Shown here: one piece after another, positions 10,698 through 18,220 of the stretch
How positions within the stretch are numbered: position 1 is the first letter of the stretch
Layout of the letters: every line of letters starts with the position of its first letter
From: Ruminococcus sp.
Lineage (GTDB): Bacteria > Bacillota > Clostridia > Oscillospirales > Ruminococcaceae
DNA length: 64,000 bases
Assembly: GCA_015066785.1 (NCBI GenBank)
Contig: SVNT01000006.1
Span: forward strand, 62,001 to 126,000
Direction of reading: 5' to 3'
Notes under the pieces: model-generated
What the model was told of the DNA's origin: nothing
Databases searched by the model: none
The model's input: the letters and a program-made list of their open reading frames with translations, nothing else
Program-made: the position numbers and the translations under genes

Positions 10698-11711
10698 GTG
10701 CAAACGATAAGAGAACAGCTTGAAAATTACGAAAATTCCACACTGTGCGAATATGCGTGTTTCTCTACAAAGGGCGGAAAGCGTACCCGTCCCGAAGAAA
10801 AATGTCCTTACCGTACCGACTTCCAGCGTGACAGGGACAGAATAATCCACAGTAACTCCTTCCGACGCCTGAAGCACAAGACGCAGGTTTTCCTCGTTCC
10901 CGAAGGCGACCACTACCGTACACGCCTCACCCACACACTTGAGGTTTCGCAGATTGCCCGCACTCTCGCAAGGGCGCTCCGCCTGAACGACGACCTCACC
11001 GAAGCCATTGCGCTCGGCCACGACCTCGGGCATACGCCTTTCGGTCATTCGGGCGAAAGCATACTCAACGAAATCTGCCCGTACGGTTTCAAGCATTATC
11101 TTCAGAGCGTGCGTGTAGTTGACTACATCGAAAAAAACGGCAAGGGACTCAATCTCACATACGAAGTCAAAAACGGAATTGCCTGCCATACAAATCAGGT
11201 GGCTGCCACAAAGGAAGGCTATCTCGTACGACTTGCCGATAAAATAGCATACATAAATCACGACATAGACGACGCCATCCGTGCGGGAGTGATATGTGAA
11301 AACGACCTCCCGAAAGAAATAACGGATGTCCTCGGCAACACAAAAGCAAAGCGTATAACAACGCTTGTAGGCTCAATCATCGACAACGGTGCCGAAGACA
11401 TAAGAATGTCGCCCAAGATAAAAAAAGCCCACGATGACCTGCGTACATTCATGTTTGCCAACGTCTATACAAATCAGCTTGCAAAAAAAGAGGAAGAAAA
11501 AGCGAAGATGCTCGTTGAAAAGCTGTACAAATACTTCCTCAAAAACCCCGAAAGAATGCCCGATGAATACAAGCGCATAATGACCGTCTACGATAAAGAC
11601 CGTGCAGTGTGCGACTATATTGCGGGAATGACTGACGGCTATGCAATCAAGCTGTATGAGGAGCTTTTCATCCCCAAGGCTTTTGAACTTCAGCTCAATC
11701 TCAACAACTAA
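10698..11711 (+). CDS. dgt: Deoxyguanosinetriphosphate triphosphohydrolase-like HD-domain protein
   Basis: This 337-residue HD-domain phosphohydrolase belongs to the dGTPase-like family, which cleaves dNTPs to nucleoside and triphosphate and so adjusts dNTP pools. The metal-binding residues are visible in RTRLTHTLEVSQIART (first His), in LGHDLGHTPFGHSGE (the HD pair) and in IAYINHDIDDA (distal Asp). The early stretch NSFRRLKHKTQVF is typical. The start is GTG at 10698 after an AAAGGAAGTG site. It lies immediately before dnaG (21-base gap), an arrangement often seen in Clostridia where dgt precedes dnaG-rpoD. Substrate specificity among dNTPs cannot be read from sequence. Confidence 0.92.
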   Translation: MQTIREQLENYENSTLCEYACFSTKGGKRTRPEEKCPYRTDFQRDRDRIIHSNSFRRLKHKTQVFLVPEGDHYRTRLTHTLEVSQIARTLARALRLNDDLTEAIALGHDLGHTPFGHSGESILNEICPYGFKHYLQSVRVVDYIEKNGKGLNLTYEVKNGIACHTNQVAATKEGYLVRLADKIAYINHDIDDAIRAGVICENDLPKEITDVLGNTKAKRITTLVGSIIDNGAEDIRMSPKIKKAHDDLRTFMFANVYTNQLAKKEEEKAKMLVEKLYKYFLKNPERMPDEYKRIMTVYDKDRAVCDYIAGMTDGYAIKLYEELFIPKAFELQLNLNN

Positions 11712-11732
11712 TATATAAAAGGAGGCGACACT

Positions 11733-13466
11733 ATGCTGTCAGATGATTTTTTATACCAGCTCCGACAGAGTAATCCGATAGAAAACATAATGTCGCCATA
11801 CACCACTCTTACAAGGCGGGGACATAATTATGTGTGCCTCTGTCCTTTTCATTCCGAAAAAACTCCGTCCTGCACGGTTTATCCCGAAACCTCAAGCTTT
11901 TACTGCTTTGGCTGCGGAGCGGGAGGAGATGTAATCACCTTCGTGCGAATGATGGAAAACCTCGACTATATGGAGGCTGTAAAATTCCTTGCCGACAAGT
12001 CGGGAATTTCTCTCCCCGAAGATGGTGTCAACAGCGAATCGGCGCACATAAAGGCAAGAGTGCTTGAGGCAAACCGCACCGCCGCAAGATTTTTTCATTC
12101 GGTATTAAAGCACGAAATCGGAGAAAAGGGGCGCAGGTATTTCGCCGGCCGTGAGCTTAAACCCGAAACCGTCATAAAATACGGCCTCGGATACGCTCCC
12201 AACGATTTCAACACCTTTGTCAGATATATGAAAAAAGAAGGCTTTACGGAAGATGAGCTTATCACCGCCTATCTTTGCAAAAGAAGTCAGCGTGGTGGAA
12301 TTTATCCCGTTTTCATCGACCGTGCGATGTTCCCGATAATCGACCTGCGAGGGAATGTAATAGCTTTCGGCGGGCGTATTCTCGACGGCGACGGCCCGAA
12401 ATATCTCAACTCGGGCGACACCCCCGTGTTCAAGAAAAGCCGAAATCTTTTTTCTATGAATTTTGCGAAGAACGCAAAGACCGACAGAATTATCCTCGCC
12501 GAAGGATATATGGACGTCATTGCTATAAATCAGGCGGGATTTGAAAATGTCGTTGCCACTCTCGGCACGGCGCTCACTCCCGAACAGGCAAGGCTTATTT
12601 CAAGATACGCCAAGGAAGTTGTTATCGCCTACGACTCGGACGAGGCGGGACAGAAAGCCACTCACAAGGCGATAAATCTTCTTTCAGAGGCGGGACTTGT
12701 GACAAAAATCATAAAGATGGAAGGCGCAAAAGACCCCGACGAATACATCAAGAAAAACGGCTCAACAAGATTCAAGCTGTTGCTTGACAATTCGGGGGGA
12801 GCGATTGCATTCGAGCTTGAAAAAGCCAAAAACGGCCTCGACCTTACCACCGAAACCGACAGGGTGATATATCTCCGTCGTGCGATAAATGTACTTGCGG
12901 ATATTTCATCGGACATTGAGAGAGATGTATATATCTCCCGTGTTGCCGACGACCAGAAGGTTTCCGCAGACACGATACGCACGCAGGTAAAGGGCGTTAT
13001 CCGTGGTCGTGCAAAGGCAGGCAGGGAGCTTGAATGGACAAGAGATACCTCTGTGGCTTTCCGCAGAAACGCAGTAAATCCCGACGCCATAAAATACCCG
13101 AAAGAAAGCAAGGCGGAATGCGGAATTATCGCATATCTTTTCCAGAACCCCGAGAAATCGGAAAAGATAACGCAAAAACTTTCCCCCGAAAAATTCATCA
13201 CAGCTTTCAACAAAAAACTGTACGATGCAATAGCAAGAAAAATCAACTCTTCGCCAAATTTCAGCATATCATCGCTTTCGGATGAATTTTCTGTTGAAGA
13301 AATGGGTAAAATATCTGAAATAATCGTGAAATACAGCGATATAAAGATTACCGACGAAATTGTTGATGACTATATAAATGTTCTGTTGAATTTTACGGAA
13401 AGACCGACGGGCAATCTGTCCGACGATGATTTCCTGAAGCTTGCAGAGGCACTTAAAAACAAGTAA
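11733..13466 (+). CDS. dnaG: DNA primase
   Basis: This 577-residue primase makes RNA primers at the replication fork. The CHC2 zinc-binding domain is at the N terminus (ligands Cys37, His40, Cys58 and Cys61). The TOPRIM catalytic domain follows around residues 250-340, with [11 protein letters not shown] holding the catalytic Glu and [10 protein letters not shown] holding the metal-binding aspartates. The catalytic-core motif [16 protein letters not shown] is also present. The C-terminal part is divergent and would bind the replicative helicase. An AAAGGAGG site precedes the ATG. It is the first gene of the classic dnaG-rpoD pair, with rpoD 26 bases downstream. Confidence 0.97.
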   Translation: MLSDDFLYQLRQSNPIENIMSPYTTLTRRGHNYVCLCPFHSEKTPSCTVYPETSSFYCFGCGAGGDVITFVRMMENLDYMEAVKFLADKSGISLPEDGVNSESAHIKARVLEANRTAARFFHSVLKHEIGEKGRRYFAGRELKPETVIKYGLGYAPNDFNTFVRYMKKEGFTEDELITAYLCKRSQRGGIYPVFIDRAMFPIIDLRGNVIAFGGRILDGDGPKYLNSGDTPVFKKSRNLFSMNFAKNAKTDRIILAEGYMDVIAINQAGFENVVATLGTALTPEQARLISRYAKEVVIAYDSDEAGQKATHKAINLLSEAGLVTKIIKMEGAKDPDEYIKKNGSTRFKLLLDNSGGAIAFELEKAKNGLDLTTETDRVIYLRRAINVLADISSDIERDVYISRVADDQKVSADTIRTQVKGVIRGRAKAGRELEWTRDTSVAFRRNAVNPDAIKYPKESKAECGIIAYLFQNPEKSEKITQKLSPEKFITAFNKKLYDAIARKINSSPNFSISSLSDEFSVEEMGKISEIIVKYSDIKITDEIVDDYINVLLNFTERPTGNLSDDDFLKLAEALKNK

Positions 13467-13492
13467 ATCATTTCACGGAAGGAGAAAAATAC

Positions 13493-14578
13493 ATGAACAA
13501 CGAAAAGAAAGCAACCATTGACAGCCTTATCGAACAGGGTAAAATCAATGGAAAGCTCACCACAAAGGAAATCACCGATGCACTTGAGGAACTTGACTTT
13601 GACATCGACCAGATGGACAAGTTCTACGACAACTGCGCCGACCTCAACATCGAAATCATTGAAGACTTCAATGTTGACAACGACATTTCCCTGCCGATTG
13701 ACATTATGGCTGAAGAGGCTGACGACTCAGGTTCTTCGGGCGAAGGCGTATCAATCGACGACCCCGTAAACATCTACCTCAAGGAAATCGGCCGTGTTCC
13801 CCTTCTTTCAGCGGAAGAAGAAATTGAGCTTGCAGAGCGTATGGCAAAGGGCGACCCCTATGCAAGAAAGCGTCTGTCAGAGGCTAACCTCAGACTTGTT
13901 GTATCAATTGCAAAGAAGTATGTCGGCCGTGGAATGCAGTTCCTTGACCTCATTCAGGAAGGTAATCTCGGACTCATCAAGGCAGTTGAAAAGTTCGACC
14001 ACACCAAGGGATTCAAGTTCTCGACATACGCTACATGGTGGATAAGACAGGCTATTACAAGAGCTATCGCTGACCAGGCAAGAACAATCCGAATTCCCGT
14101 CCACATGGTAGAAACCATAACAAAGGTAAAGAAGGTTCAGAGCAGACTTCTCCACAAGAACGGACACGATGCGTCACCCGACGAAATCGCAGCAGAACTT
14201 GATATGCCCGTTGACAGAGTACGTGAAATCATGCGTATAGCTCAGGACCCCGTATCACTCGAAACACCTATCGGTGAAGAGGAAGACAGCCATCTCGGAG
14301 ATTTTATTCCCGATGACGACGCTCCCGCTCCCGCAGAGGCAGCATCGCTAATACTCCTCAAGGAGCAGCTCAGCGAGGTTCTTTCAACTCTTACAGAAAG
14401 AGAAGAAAAGGTTCTCAGACTCCGTTTTGGTCTTGAAGACGGTCGTTCACGCACACTTGAAGAAGTCGGCAAGGAATTCAATGTAACGAGAGAGCGTATC
14501 CGTCAGATTGAAGCAAAGGCGCTCAGAAAGCTCCGTCACCCCAGCAGAAGCAAAAAGGTAAAGGATTTTCTTGATTAG
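13493..14578 (+). CDS. rpoD: RNA polymerase primary sigma factor SigA
   Basis: This is the 361-residue housekeeping sigma factor. Region 1.1 is short and acidic; region 1.2 begins [17 protein letters not shown]; region 2 has [20 protein letters not shown] and the promoter-melting and -10 recognition stretch [19 protein letters not shown]; region 4.2 ends [20 protein letters not shown], the -35 recognition helix-turn-helix. The many TTGACA-17-TATAAT promoters in this window fit its predicted specificity. The GGAAGGAG site lies just before the ATG. It is co-transcribed with dnaG and apparently also with the Rrf2 gene that follows after 11 bases. Confidence 0.98.
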   Translation: MNNEKKATIDSLIEQGKINGKLTTKEITDALEELDFDIDQMDKFYDNCADLNIEIIEDFNVDNDISLPIDIMAEEADDSGSSGEGVSIDDPVNIYLKEIGRVPLLSAEEEIELAERMAKGDPYARKRLSEANLRLVVSIAKKYVGRGMQFLDLIQEGNLGLIKAVEKFDHTKGFKFSTYATWWIRQAITRAIADQARTIRIPVHMVETITKVKKVQSRLLHKNGHDASPDEIAAELDMPVDRVREIMRIAQDPVSLETPIGEEEDSHLGDFIPDDDAPAPAEAASLILLKEQLSEVLSTLTEREEKVLRLRFGLEDGRSRTLEEVGKEFNVTRERIRQIEAKALRKLRHPSRSKKVKDFLD

Positions 14579-14589
14579 GAGATTATTAT

Positions 14590-14988
14590 ATGCATATCAC
14601 ACTGGAATCCGATTACGCAGTACGAATTGTTTCCTGCCTTGTCAGAGAAAACAAGCGGCTTGACGCAAAAACAATATCCGAAAAAACCTGCGTAAGTCTG
14701 AGGTTTTCACTCAAAATCCTCAGAAAGCTCGTTGCCGCCGACCTTGTAAAATCATTCAAGGGAACACAGGGCGGATATGAGCTTGCAAAAACACCATCGG
14801 AAATATCCCTTTATGACATAATCGAAACAGTAGAGGGTACATATCATTTCAGCCGTTGCCTTGACAGCGACTATGAATGTTCCTGCGGGAAATCCGGCAT
14901 GTGCTGTTATCAGCGTGCTTTCAGCAACATAACCGACATCGTCAAAACGGAACTGAAAAAGTACACCTTTGACAAGCTTTCCGATTAA
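14590..14988 (+). CDS. Rrf2 family transcriptional regulator with cluster-binding cysteines
   Basis: This 132-residue regulator has an N-terminal winged helix (residues 1-65, ending in GTQGGYELAKTPSEISLYDI, the typical Rrf2 wing) and a C-terminal cysteine cluster at Cys90, Cys97, Cys99, Cys105 and Cys106. IscR and related Rrf2 proteins bind a [2Fe-2S] cluster with three cysteines in this region, so redox or iron-sulfur sensing is likely. The exact ligands and target genes cannot be told here, since no isc or suf genes are nearby. It starts 11 bases after the rpoD stop behind a TAGGAG site and is followed by a strong terminator. Coupling to rpoD suggests constitutive expression. Confidence 0.88.
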   Translation: MHITLESDYAVRIVSCLVRENKRLDAKTISEKTCVSLRFSLKILRKLVAADLVKSFKGTQGGYELAKTPSEISLYDIIETVEGTYHFSRCLDSDYECSCGKSGMCCYQRAFSNITDIVKTELKKYTFDKLSD

Positions 14989-14998
14989 AAACAAAAAC

Positions 14999-15024
14999 CC
15001 ACGGAGATTGAAATTTCTCCGTGG
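14999..15024. terminator. Strong bidirectional terminator between rrf2 and the large RNA
   Basis: CCACGGAGA (14999-15007) pairs with TCTCCGTGG (15016-15024). On the plus strand the stem is followed by a T-rich run (ATTTTATTTTT); on the minus strand by GTTTTTGTTTTT. It can therefore end both the dnaG-rpoD-rrf2 transcript and the minus-strand non-coding RNA arriving from 16.1 kb. Confidence 0.85.
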
Positions 15025-15066
15025 ATTTTATTTTTCACACAATGCTTTTTGCGAATATAATTGACA

Positions 15067-15095
15067 AAGGGAACGATAAGACCTACCGTTCCCTT
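15067..15095 (-). other. Stable hairpin near the 3' end of the large RNA
   Basis: AAGGGAACG (15095-15087 on the minus strand) pairs with CGTTCCCTT (15075-15067), with an 11-base loop. The following bases are T-poor, so this is probably a structural hairpin rather than the terminator. Confidence 0.6.
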
Positions 15096-15149
15096 CTATA
15101 AATTCAATTGGTGTTATTGGTTTTCAAACCAGCCAGGGCTTATGCCACG

Positions 15150-16107
15150 GGACTCACTCCTTACATTGTAATTTTGGTATAACCCTTTATCATAAAACCA
15201 ACTTCTTTACGAAAAATTTGTCATTCAATCTTGAGCAAATTTCTTTGCATCGCCTAACTACCTGTTGGACTCACCCCTTATATTTCTATTTAAATATTCA
15301 GATCGTGAAAAGCAAGTATCAATCCCATCATAGATGTATCACCTGCCCTTTCTCCTTATTTTAGTCAGGTCATTGAAAAAAGCTAACTAAACAGGTGGTC
15401 TCACCCCAATCATATTACATTTTCAGAATTTTTCCTCTTTTAGTTGCTTTAAACGAAATCATAAGCATCCAACCTTTTTTAAGATTTTCGGGTGTCAGCT
15501 TTTACGCCACATCTTTATCACCTTTTCTAAAAGATTTGTATACTGTTATGATTTTCTTACTGCATAGGACTCACCCTTCATAGTTTTTTCGTAGCCGCTT
15601 TATATTAATCCTTCCGGACTTAATCTCGGTTTTTATGTGCCCCAAACCGTCCAAACCATCCCGGCTTCAACCTGTAACTCAATGCACACCGAAGTTCTTT
15701 CCTATATCGCAATGTATATTTCTCTTACTCCTCACCCGACCTTCGCTGTACGCCCGCTCATCAGCGGTAAGTCGCTAAAGTCAATGCAATTTGTAACGGT
15801 CTCGCTATATCAACTGTCGTATTCCTTACAACAGGCTAACTGCCTAATTCGGATACCGGACCATGTCCGTGTCAATCCCTCTATCAAACGGAAACTTTAC
15901 AGTTCGGCTACCAACGAGCCGCAAGAAATATACTGCGATGACTGTTCAATTTTATCCAACGGACCCGCCTTCCTTTCCGATACTGTCTGCACCCTGCCGC
16001 CTACACCCCGTATAACCATGATGCCCTCTCCCTCGAGAAGATATCCGGCGTATACTGTCAAGCATAAACCGTTGCTTATCTGAGGTACTCACCTTTTGGT
16101 GTAACCC
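15150..16107 (-). repeat. Five GTGAG-box repeats and two copies of a 17-base block within the large RNA
   Basis: On the minus strand the box GGNGTGAGTCC recurs at 16093-16084 (GGTGAGTACC), 15576-15567 (GGGTGAGTCC), 15407-15397 (GGGGTGAGACC), 15277-15267 (GGGGTGAGTCC) and 15160-15150 (GGAGTGAGTCC). Each is followed after 5-10 bases by TAAG or TTAG. The block AAAGGGTTAYACCAAAA occurs around 16110-16094 and 15188-15172, just before the first and last box. The spacing is about 517, 169, 130 and 117 bases. Confidence 0.7.
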
Positions 16108-16129
16108 TTTGTGTTTTCCCTGTAACTAT

Positions 16130-16158
16130 AATATACACCATCTTTTGTACAATGTCAA
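16130..16158 (-). promoter_or_regulatory. Strong promoter of the large non-coding RNA
   Basis: On the minus strand TTGACA (16158-16153), a 17-base spacer and TATATT (16135-16130); the start would be near 16123. No ribosome site with a start codon follows closely, in keeping with an untranslated product. Confidence 0.85.
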
Positions 16159-16216
16159 TAGTTTTTCTCAAATATTGTGGTAAACTTTTGTGTAGTTTAT
16201 TTGTTGACTTTTACTA

Positions 16217-16245
16217 TTGACAATAAATAAATATAATAGTATAAT
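16217..16245 (+). promoter_or_regulatory. Perfect consensus promoter of the DUF1292 gene
   Basis: TTGACA (16217-16222), a 17-base spacer and TATAAT (16240-16245), both exact consensus. It is divergent from the large-RNA promoter about 60 bases away. The start would be near 16252. Confidence 0.9.
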
Positions 16246-16254
16246 AAAAATGTT

Positions 16255-16280
16255 GGGTGACTTGTTCACCCTTATTTTTT
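16255..16280 (+). terminator. Terminator-like hairpin at the very 5' end of the DUF1292 transcript
   Basis: GGGTGA (16255-16260) pairs with TCACCC (16266-16271), a five-base loop, followed by TTATTTTTT. It begins within a few bases of the predicted transcription start and lies 20 bases before the ribosome site, so it looks like an attenuator that would release a transcript of under 30 bases. Confidence 0.6.
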
Positions 16281-16300
16281 ACCTGAAGGGAGAATTTACA

Positions 16301-16627
16301 ATGGCTGACGAAATTATGGAATACGGCCCCGATTTATATACACTCGTCGACGAAGAAGGCGAGGAGCAGACTTTTGAACTTCTCGACTGTATGGACTACG
16401 AGGGTGTGACATACTACGCTCTTGTTCCCTACTCACCCACTGCGGACGACCTCATTGACGGGGATGGAGAGCTTGTAATCCTCAAAGCAGACAAGGACGC
16501 TGAGGGCGAGGATATGATGGTATCCATCGATGACGACGAAGAGTTTGACAGAGTGGGTGAAATTTTCCTCAAGCGAATTGAAGAAATCTTCGAAGGCGAA
16601 GACGACGAAGAGGACGATTTCGAATAA
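16301..16627 (+). CDS. DUF1292 (YrzB-like) acidic protein
   Basis: This 108-residue, very acidic protein of the DUF1292 family has no established function. The typical core reads YTLVDEEGEEQTFELLDCMDYEGVTYYALVPY, described here in two parts: an initial strand pair (residues 11-22) and the hallmark Y-x-ALVPY at about residues 36-43. The C terminus is a run of Asp and Glu. In many Firmicutes this family sits beside ruvX/yrrK and yrzL; here ruvX is 3 kb away on the other strand. The start at 16301 follows AAGGGAG by eight bases. An unusually strong promoter with a terminator-like hairpin precedes it, and a bidirectional terminator follows. Confidence 0.85.
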   Translation: MADEIMEYGPDLYTLVDEEGEEQTFELLDCMDYEGVTYYALVPYSPTADDLIDGDGELVILKADKDAEGEDMMVSIDDDEEFDRVGEIFLKRIEEIFEGEDDEEDDFE

Positions 16628-16650
16628 ACAATTAATGTGGTAAAAAATAA

Positions 16651-16682
16651 AACCTCGGGAAGAAAACTTCCCGAGGTTTTTT
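16651..16682. terminator. Bidirectional terminator between DUF1292 and the 6S-like RNA
   Basis: A perfect 12-bp stem, AACCTCGGGAAG (16651-16662) with CTTCCCGAGGTT (16667-16678) around AAAA, with T runs in both directions (TTTT on plus; TTATTTTTT on minus). It serves both converging transcripts. Confidence 0.9.
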
Positions 16683-16889
16683 AACGCCTGAGCGTTATTT
16701 TCAATTAACCGCCTTGCCGTCGGTGAAGCAATAAAAACCCGCATACAGCAGGTGGGCAATGTCCCTGCTGTTTCACGCTCCCTTCTTCCGCAGGACGGGA
16801 GGTCTGCAATCCGCAGCAGCCGACAAATCCCTTTTAATAAGTGTTGGATTTAAAAAACTAAACCAAACGCACAAGGCAGAATATCTTCT
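16683..16889 (-). ncRNA. Candidate 6S-like non-coding RNA
   Basis: A minus-strand promoter at 16896-16924 and the terminator at 16651-16682 delimit an RNA of about 200-240 bases with no open frame. Its ends are complementary (TGCCTTG near 16878 with CAAGGC at 16716-16711), leaving a long rod with internal bulges and several GC-rich arms (CTCCC...GGGAG, GCTGCTG...CAGCAG, AAATCC...GGATTT). Size, single promoter, end pairing and isolated position fit 6S RNA, the decoy that binds the SigA holoenzyme, but I cannot confirm the central bubble. Alternatives are another housekeeping small RNA or a trans-acting RNA. Confidence 0.45.
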
Positions 16890-16895
16890 GTTTAT

Positions 16896-16924
16896 AGTAT
16901 AACACCGCCGCACGATTTTTTCAA
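16896..16924 (-). promoter_or_regulatory. Promoter of the 6S-like RNA
   Basis: On the minus strand TTGAAA (16924-16919), a 17-base spacer and TATACT (16901-16896). Confidence 0.7.
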
Positions 16925-16995
16925 GTGCAAATTCTGTATATTTTTATTGCAGCGGCAAAAAATATTCCCATCAAAAAAGAAAAGAGGAAACCGCC

Positions 16996-17346
16996 GTGAA
17001 TAAAACACACTACCGTCTGCTCGGTGCGGTGTCGGGACTGCTCAACGGATTTTTCGGTTCGGGCGGAGGAGTCGCCGCAGTGCCGCTGTTGGAGAAAGCA
17101 GGCACTCCCCCGAAAAAAGCACACGCTACATCAATAGCGATAACATTCATACTTTCGATAGTGAGCATTATATTCTATCTCATAAACAACTCCGTCGACC
17201 TGTCAGGTACAGTAATCCTCATTCCGTCCGGAATTGTCGGCGCACTTGTCGGATGCTTTCTGATGAAGAAAATCCCGACGAAAATACTCAAGCGTATATT
17301 CGGCGGACTTCTTATAATTTCTGCTGTGAGGTTGTTTTTTGTATGA
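16996..17346 (+). CDS. TauE/SafE family permease, N-terminal half (separate polypeptide)
   Basis: This 116-residue membrane protein matches only the first half of TauE/SafE permeases, a family that exports sulfite, sulfonates or other anions. It has about four hydrophobic segments and the family motif GLLNGFFGSGGGVAAVPLL near residues 15-33. Full-length members have about 250 residues and an internal repeat; here the second half is encoded by the next gene, which overlaps this one by four bases (ATGA). The start is GTG at 16996 after an AGAGGAAA site. Two half-size subunits probably assemble into one transporter. The substrate is unknown. Confidence 0.85.
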   Translation: MNKTHYRLLGAVSGLLNGFFGSGGGVAAVPLLEKAGTPPKKAHATSIAITFILSIVSIIFYLINNSVDLSGTVILIPSGIVGALVGCFLMKKIPTKILKRIFGGLLIISAVRLFFV

Positions 17347-17717
17347 ATACCTTTCTTATGATAGTTGCGGCATTTGTTTCGGGAGTTGCGGCGTCGCTCG
17401 GAATAGGCGGCGGTATGGTGCTGATGATTTTTCTTACCGTTTTCGGTGGGTTCAAACAACTCGAGGCGCAGGGGCTCAACCTGCTCTTTTTTCTCCCTGT
17501 TGCACTACTGTCGATAATCCTGCACAACAGGAACGGACTTATTGACAAGAAAGCAATCGCACCGTCGGCAATATCGGGGGCTGTTGCCGCTGTTGCAGGG
17601 ACTGCGCTTGCACACTACATCGGCAACGAAAATATGCGGTATATCTTTGCGGTATTTCTCCTGTTCGTCGGAATTGCGGAGCTGGTAAAATCATTCCGTA
17701 TTAATTCGGAGGAATAG
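17343..17717 (+). CDS. TauE/SafE family permease, C-terminal half (separate polypeptide)
   Basis: This 124-residue integral membrane protein corresponds to the second repeat of TauE/SafE permeases, with the repeat motif GVAASLGIGGGMVLMIFL near residues 15-32 and about four hydrophobic segments ending FAVFLLFVGIAELVKSF. Its ATG overlaps the stop of the first half (ATGA), a setting for translational coupling, and no ribosome site of its own is obvious. The two frames differ, so this is either an ancestral half-gene pair or a stabilised frameshift; intact start and stop on both sides argue for a functional pair. Confidence 0.85.
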   Translation: MNTFLMIVAAFVSGVAASLGIGGGMVLMIFLTVFGGFKQLEAQGLNLLFFLPVALLSIILHNRNGLIDKKAIAPSAISGAVAAVAGTALAHYIGNENMRYIFAVFLLFVGIAELVKSFRINSEE

Positions 17718-17723
17718 CCTTCG

Positions 17724-17752
17724 TTGACGGTGCATATCCCGTGTGATATAAT
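17724..17752 (+). promoter_or_regulatory. Promoter of the 126-residue hypothetical gene
   Basis: TTGACG (17724-17729), a 17-base spacer and a perfect TATAAT (17747-17752), only 18 bases before the ATG at 17770. The leader is about 10 bases and the ribosome site AGAGGTGA lies at its start. Confidence 0.75.
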
Positions 17753-17769
17753 ACAACAGAGGTGACATT

Positions 17770-18150
17770 ATGCTTTTTCACACATCTGATTTTTATGAGG
17801 AATACAAATCCTCCTGCTTTATAGAGCTTCAGTTCTGCCGTATGCCGAAAAGCTCCGACATTAAAGAAATCGTATCGGTTGACAATATAGAAAACCGACT
17901 TGACGACTCGCTTTACATCACGGACGAAAATCTTTTCTATCGGGAATACAGCAGGATTTTCGACTGTGGAATATACAACAACCTGAATACAGGAGTTGTG
18001 GACATCTACGGCATCAACTATTATCCACCGTCGGAAATGGATACTATTATAAATAGAATTACGGAAAACAATCCCGAGGATTATTCCGCATTAATTAAAT
18101 GGCTTGAGAAAGCAAGGAACTTCAACGGCTTTTATATCCTCGGAATATAG
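17770..18150 (+). CDS. Hypothetical protein
   Basis: This is a 126-residue protein that I do not recognise. It has no signal peptide or membrane segment. It is rich in Tyr, Asn, Asp and Ile and has three cysteines (residues 15, 23 and about 74) without a metal-binding spacing. Short turn-like stretches such as DIYGINYYPPSEMD suggest a small globular cytoplasmic fold. It has its own promoter and a strong AGAGGTGA ribosome site. The next gene also has its own promoter, so the two are neighbours rather than an operon. It could be an immunity-like or lineage-specific protein; there is no evidence for either. Confidence 0.65.
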   Translation: MLFHTSDFYEEYKSSCFIELQFCRMPKSSDIKEIVSVDNIENRLDDSLYITDENLFYREYSRIFDCGIYNNLNTGVVDIYGINYYPPSEMDTIINRITENNPEDYSALIKWLEKARNFNGFYILGI

Positions 18151-18156
18151 CCTCTA

Positions 18157-18185
18157 TTGACTATACAGTTTATTATTGGTATAAT
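18157..18185 (+). promoter_or_regulatory. Promoter of the 347-residue membrane protein gene
   Basis: TTGACT (18157-18162), a 17-base spacer and a perfect TATAAT (18180-18185). It lies immediately after the preceding stop codon. Confidence 0.75.
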
Positions 18186-18220
18186 GAGATGACAATTTTT
18201 CTCACAGGAGGGACAGCATT

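Larger units (their letters stand above)
14999..16123 (-). ncRNA. Candidate large structured non-coding RNA, about 1.1 kb, unknown class
   Basis: A perfect minus-strand promoter at 16130-16158 fires into 1.1 kb that has no convincing protein gene on either strand and ends at a bidirectional terminator. The sequence is full of potential helices. The clearest is a long-range pairing of GTAGCCG (near 15911-15905) with CGGCTAC (near 15597-15591), which closes a domain of about 320 bases. Local hairpins include CCGCT-GATG-AGCGG near 15755-15768, CGGAC-ATG-GTCCG near 15860-15872 and AAGCA...TGCTT near 16060-16078. A block AAAGGGTTAYACCAAAA occurs near both ends, and five GTGAG boxes are spaced along the molecule. 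It does not match tmRNA, RNase P, SRP RNA or a group I/II intron by any motif I know. A large ornate RNA (OLE, GOLLD or ROOL type) or a new class is possible. Confidence 0.6.

Noticed and set aside
15240..15280. Integron-like attC core (GCCTAAC ... GTTGGAC) within the repeat region
   Set aside because: Only one of the five repeats has both boxes, there is no integrase, the spacers hold no cassette frames, and a strong promoter reads the whole interval as one RNA.
15610..15640. GAGATTAAGTCCGG resembling the S element of group I introns
   Set aside because: The P, Q and R elements and exon junctions are absent.
15750..15770. CTGATGAG resembling a hammerhead ribozyme core on the minus strand
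   Set aside because: Stem II would be only two pairs and the cleavage-site strand is missing; the bases instead form a simple CCGCT-GATG-AGCGG hairpin.
15637..16083. Open plus-strand frame across the large-RNA region
   Set aside because: It has no ribosome site, its amino-acid composition is unlike a protein of this genome, and the strand with promoter and structure is the other one.
16780..16840. CTGCAATCCGC on the plus strand, resembling the Alu domain of SRP RNA
   Set aside because: The conserved apical GGAA-loop segment of SRP RNA is missing downstream, and promoter and terminator point to the minus strand.
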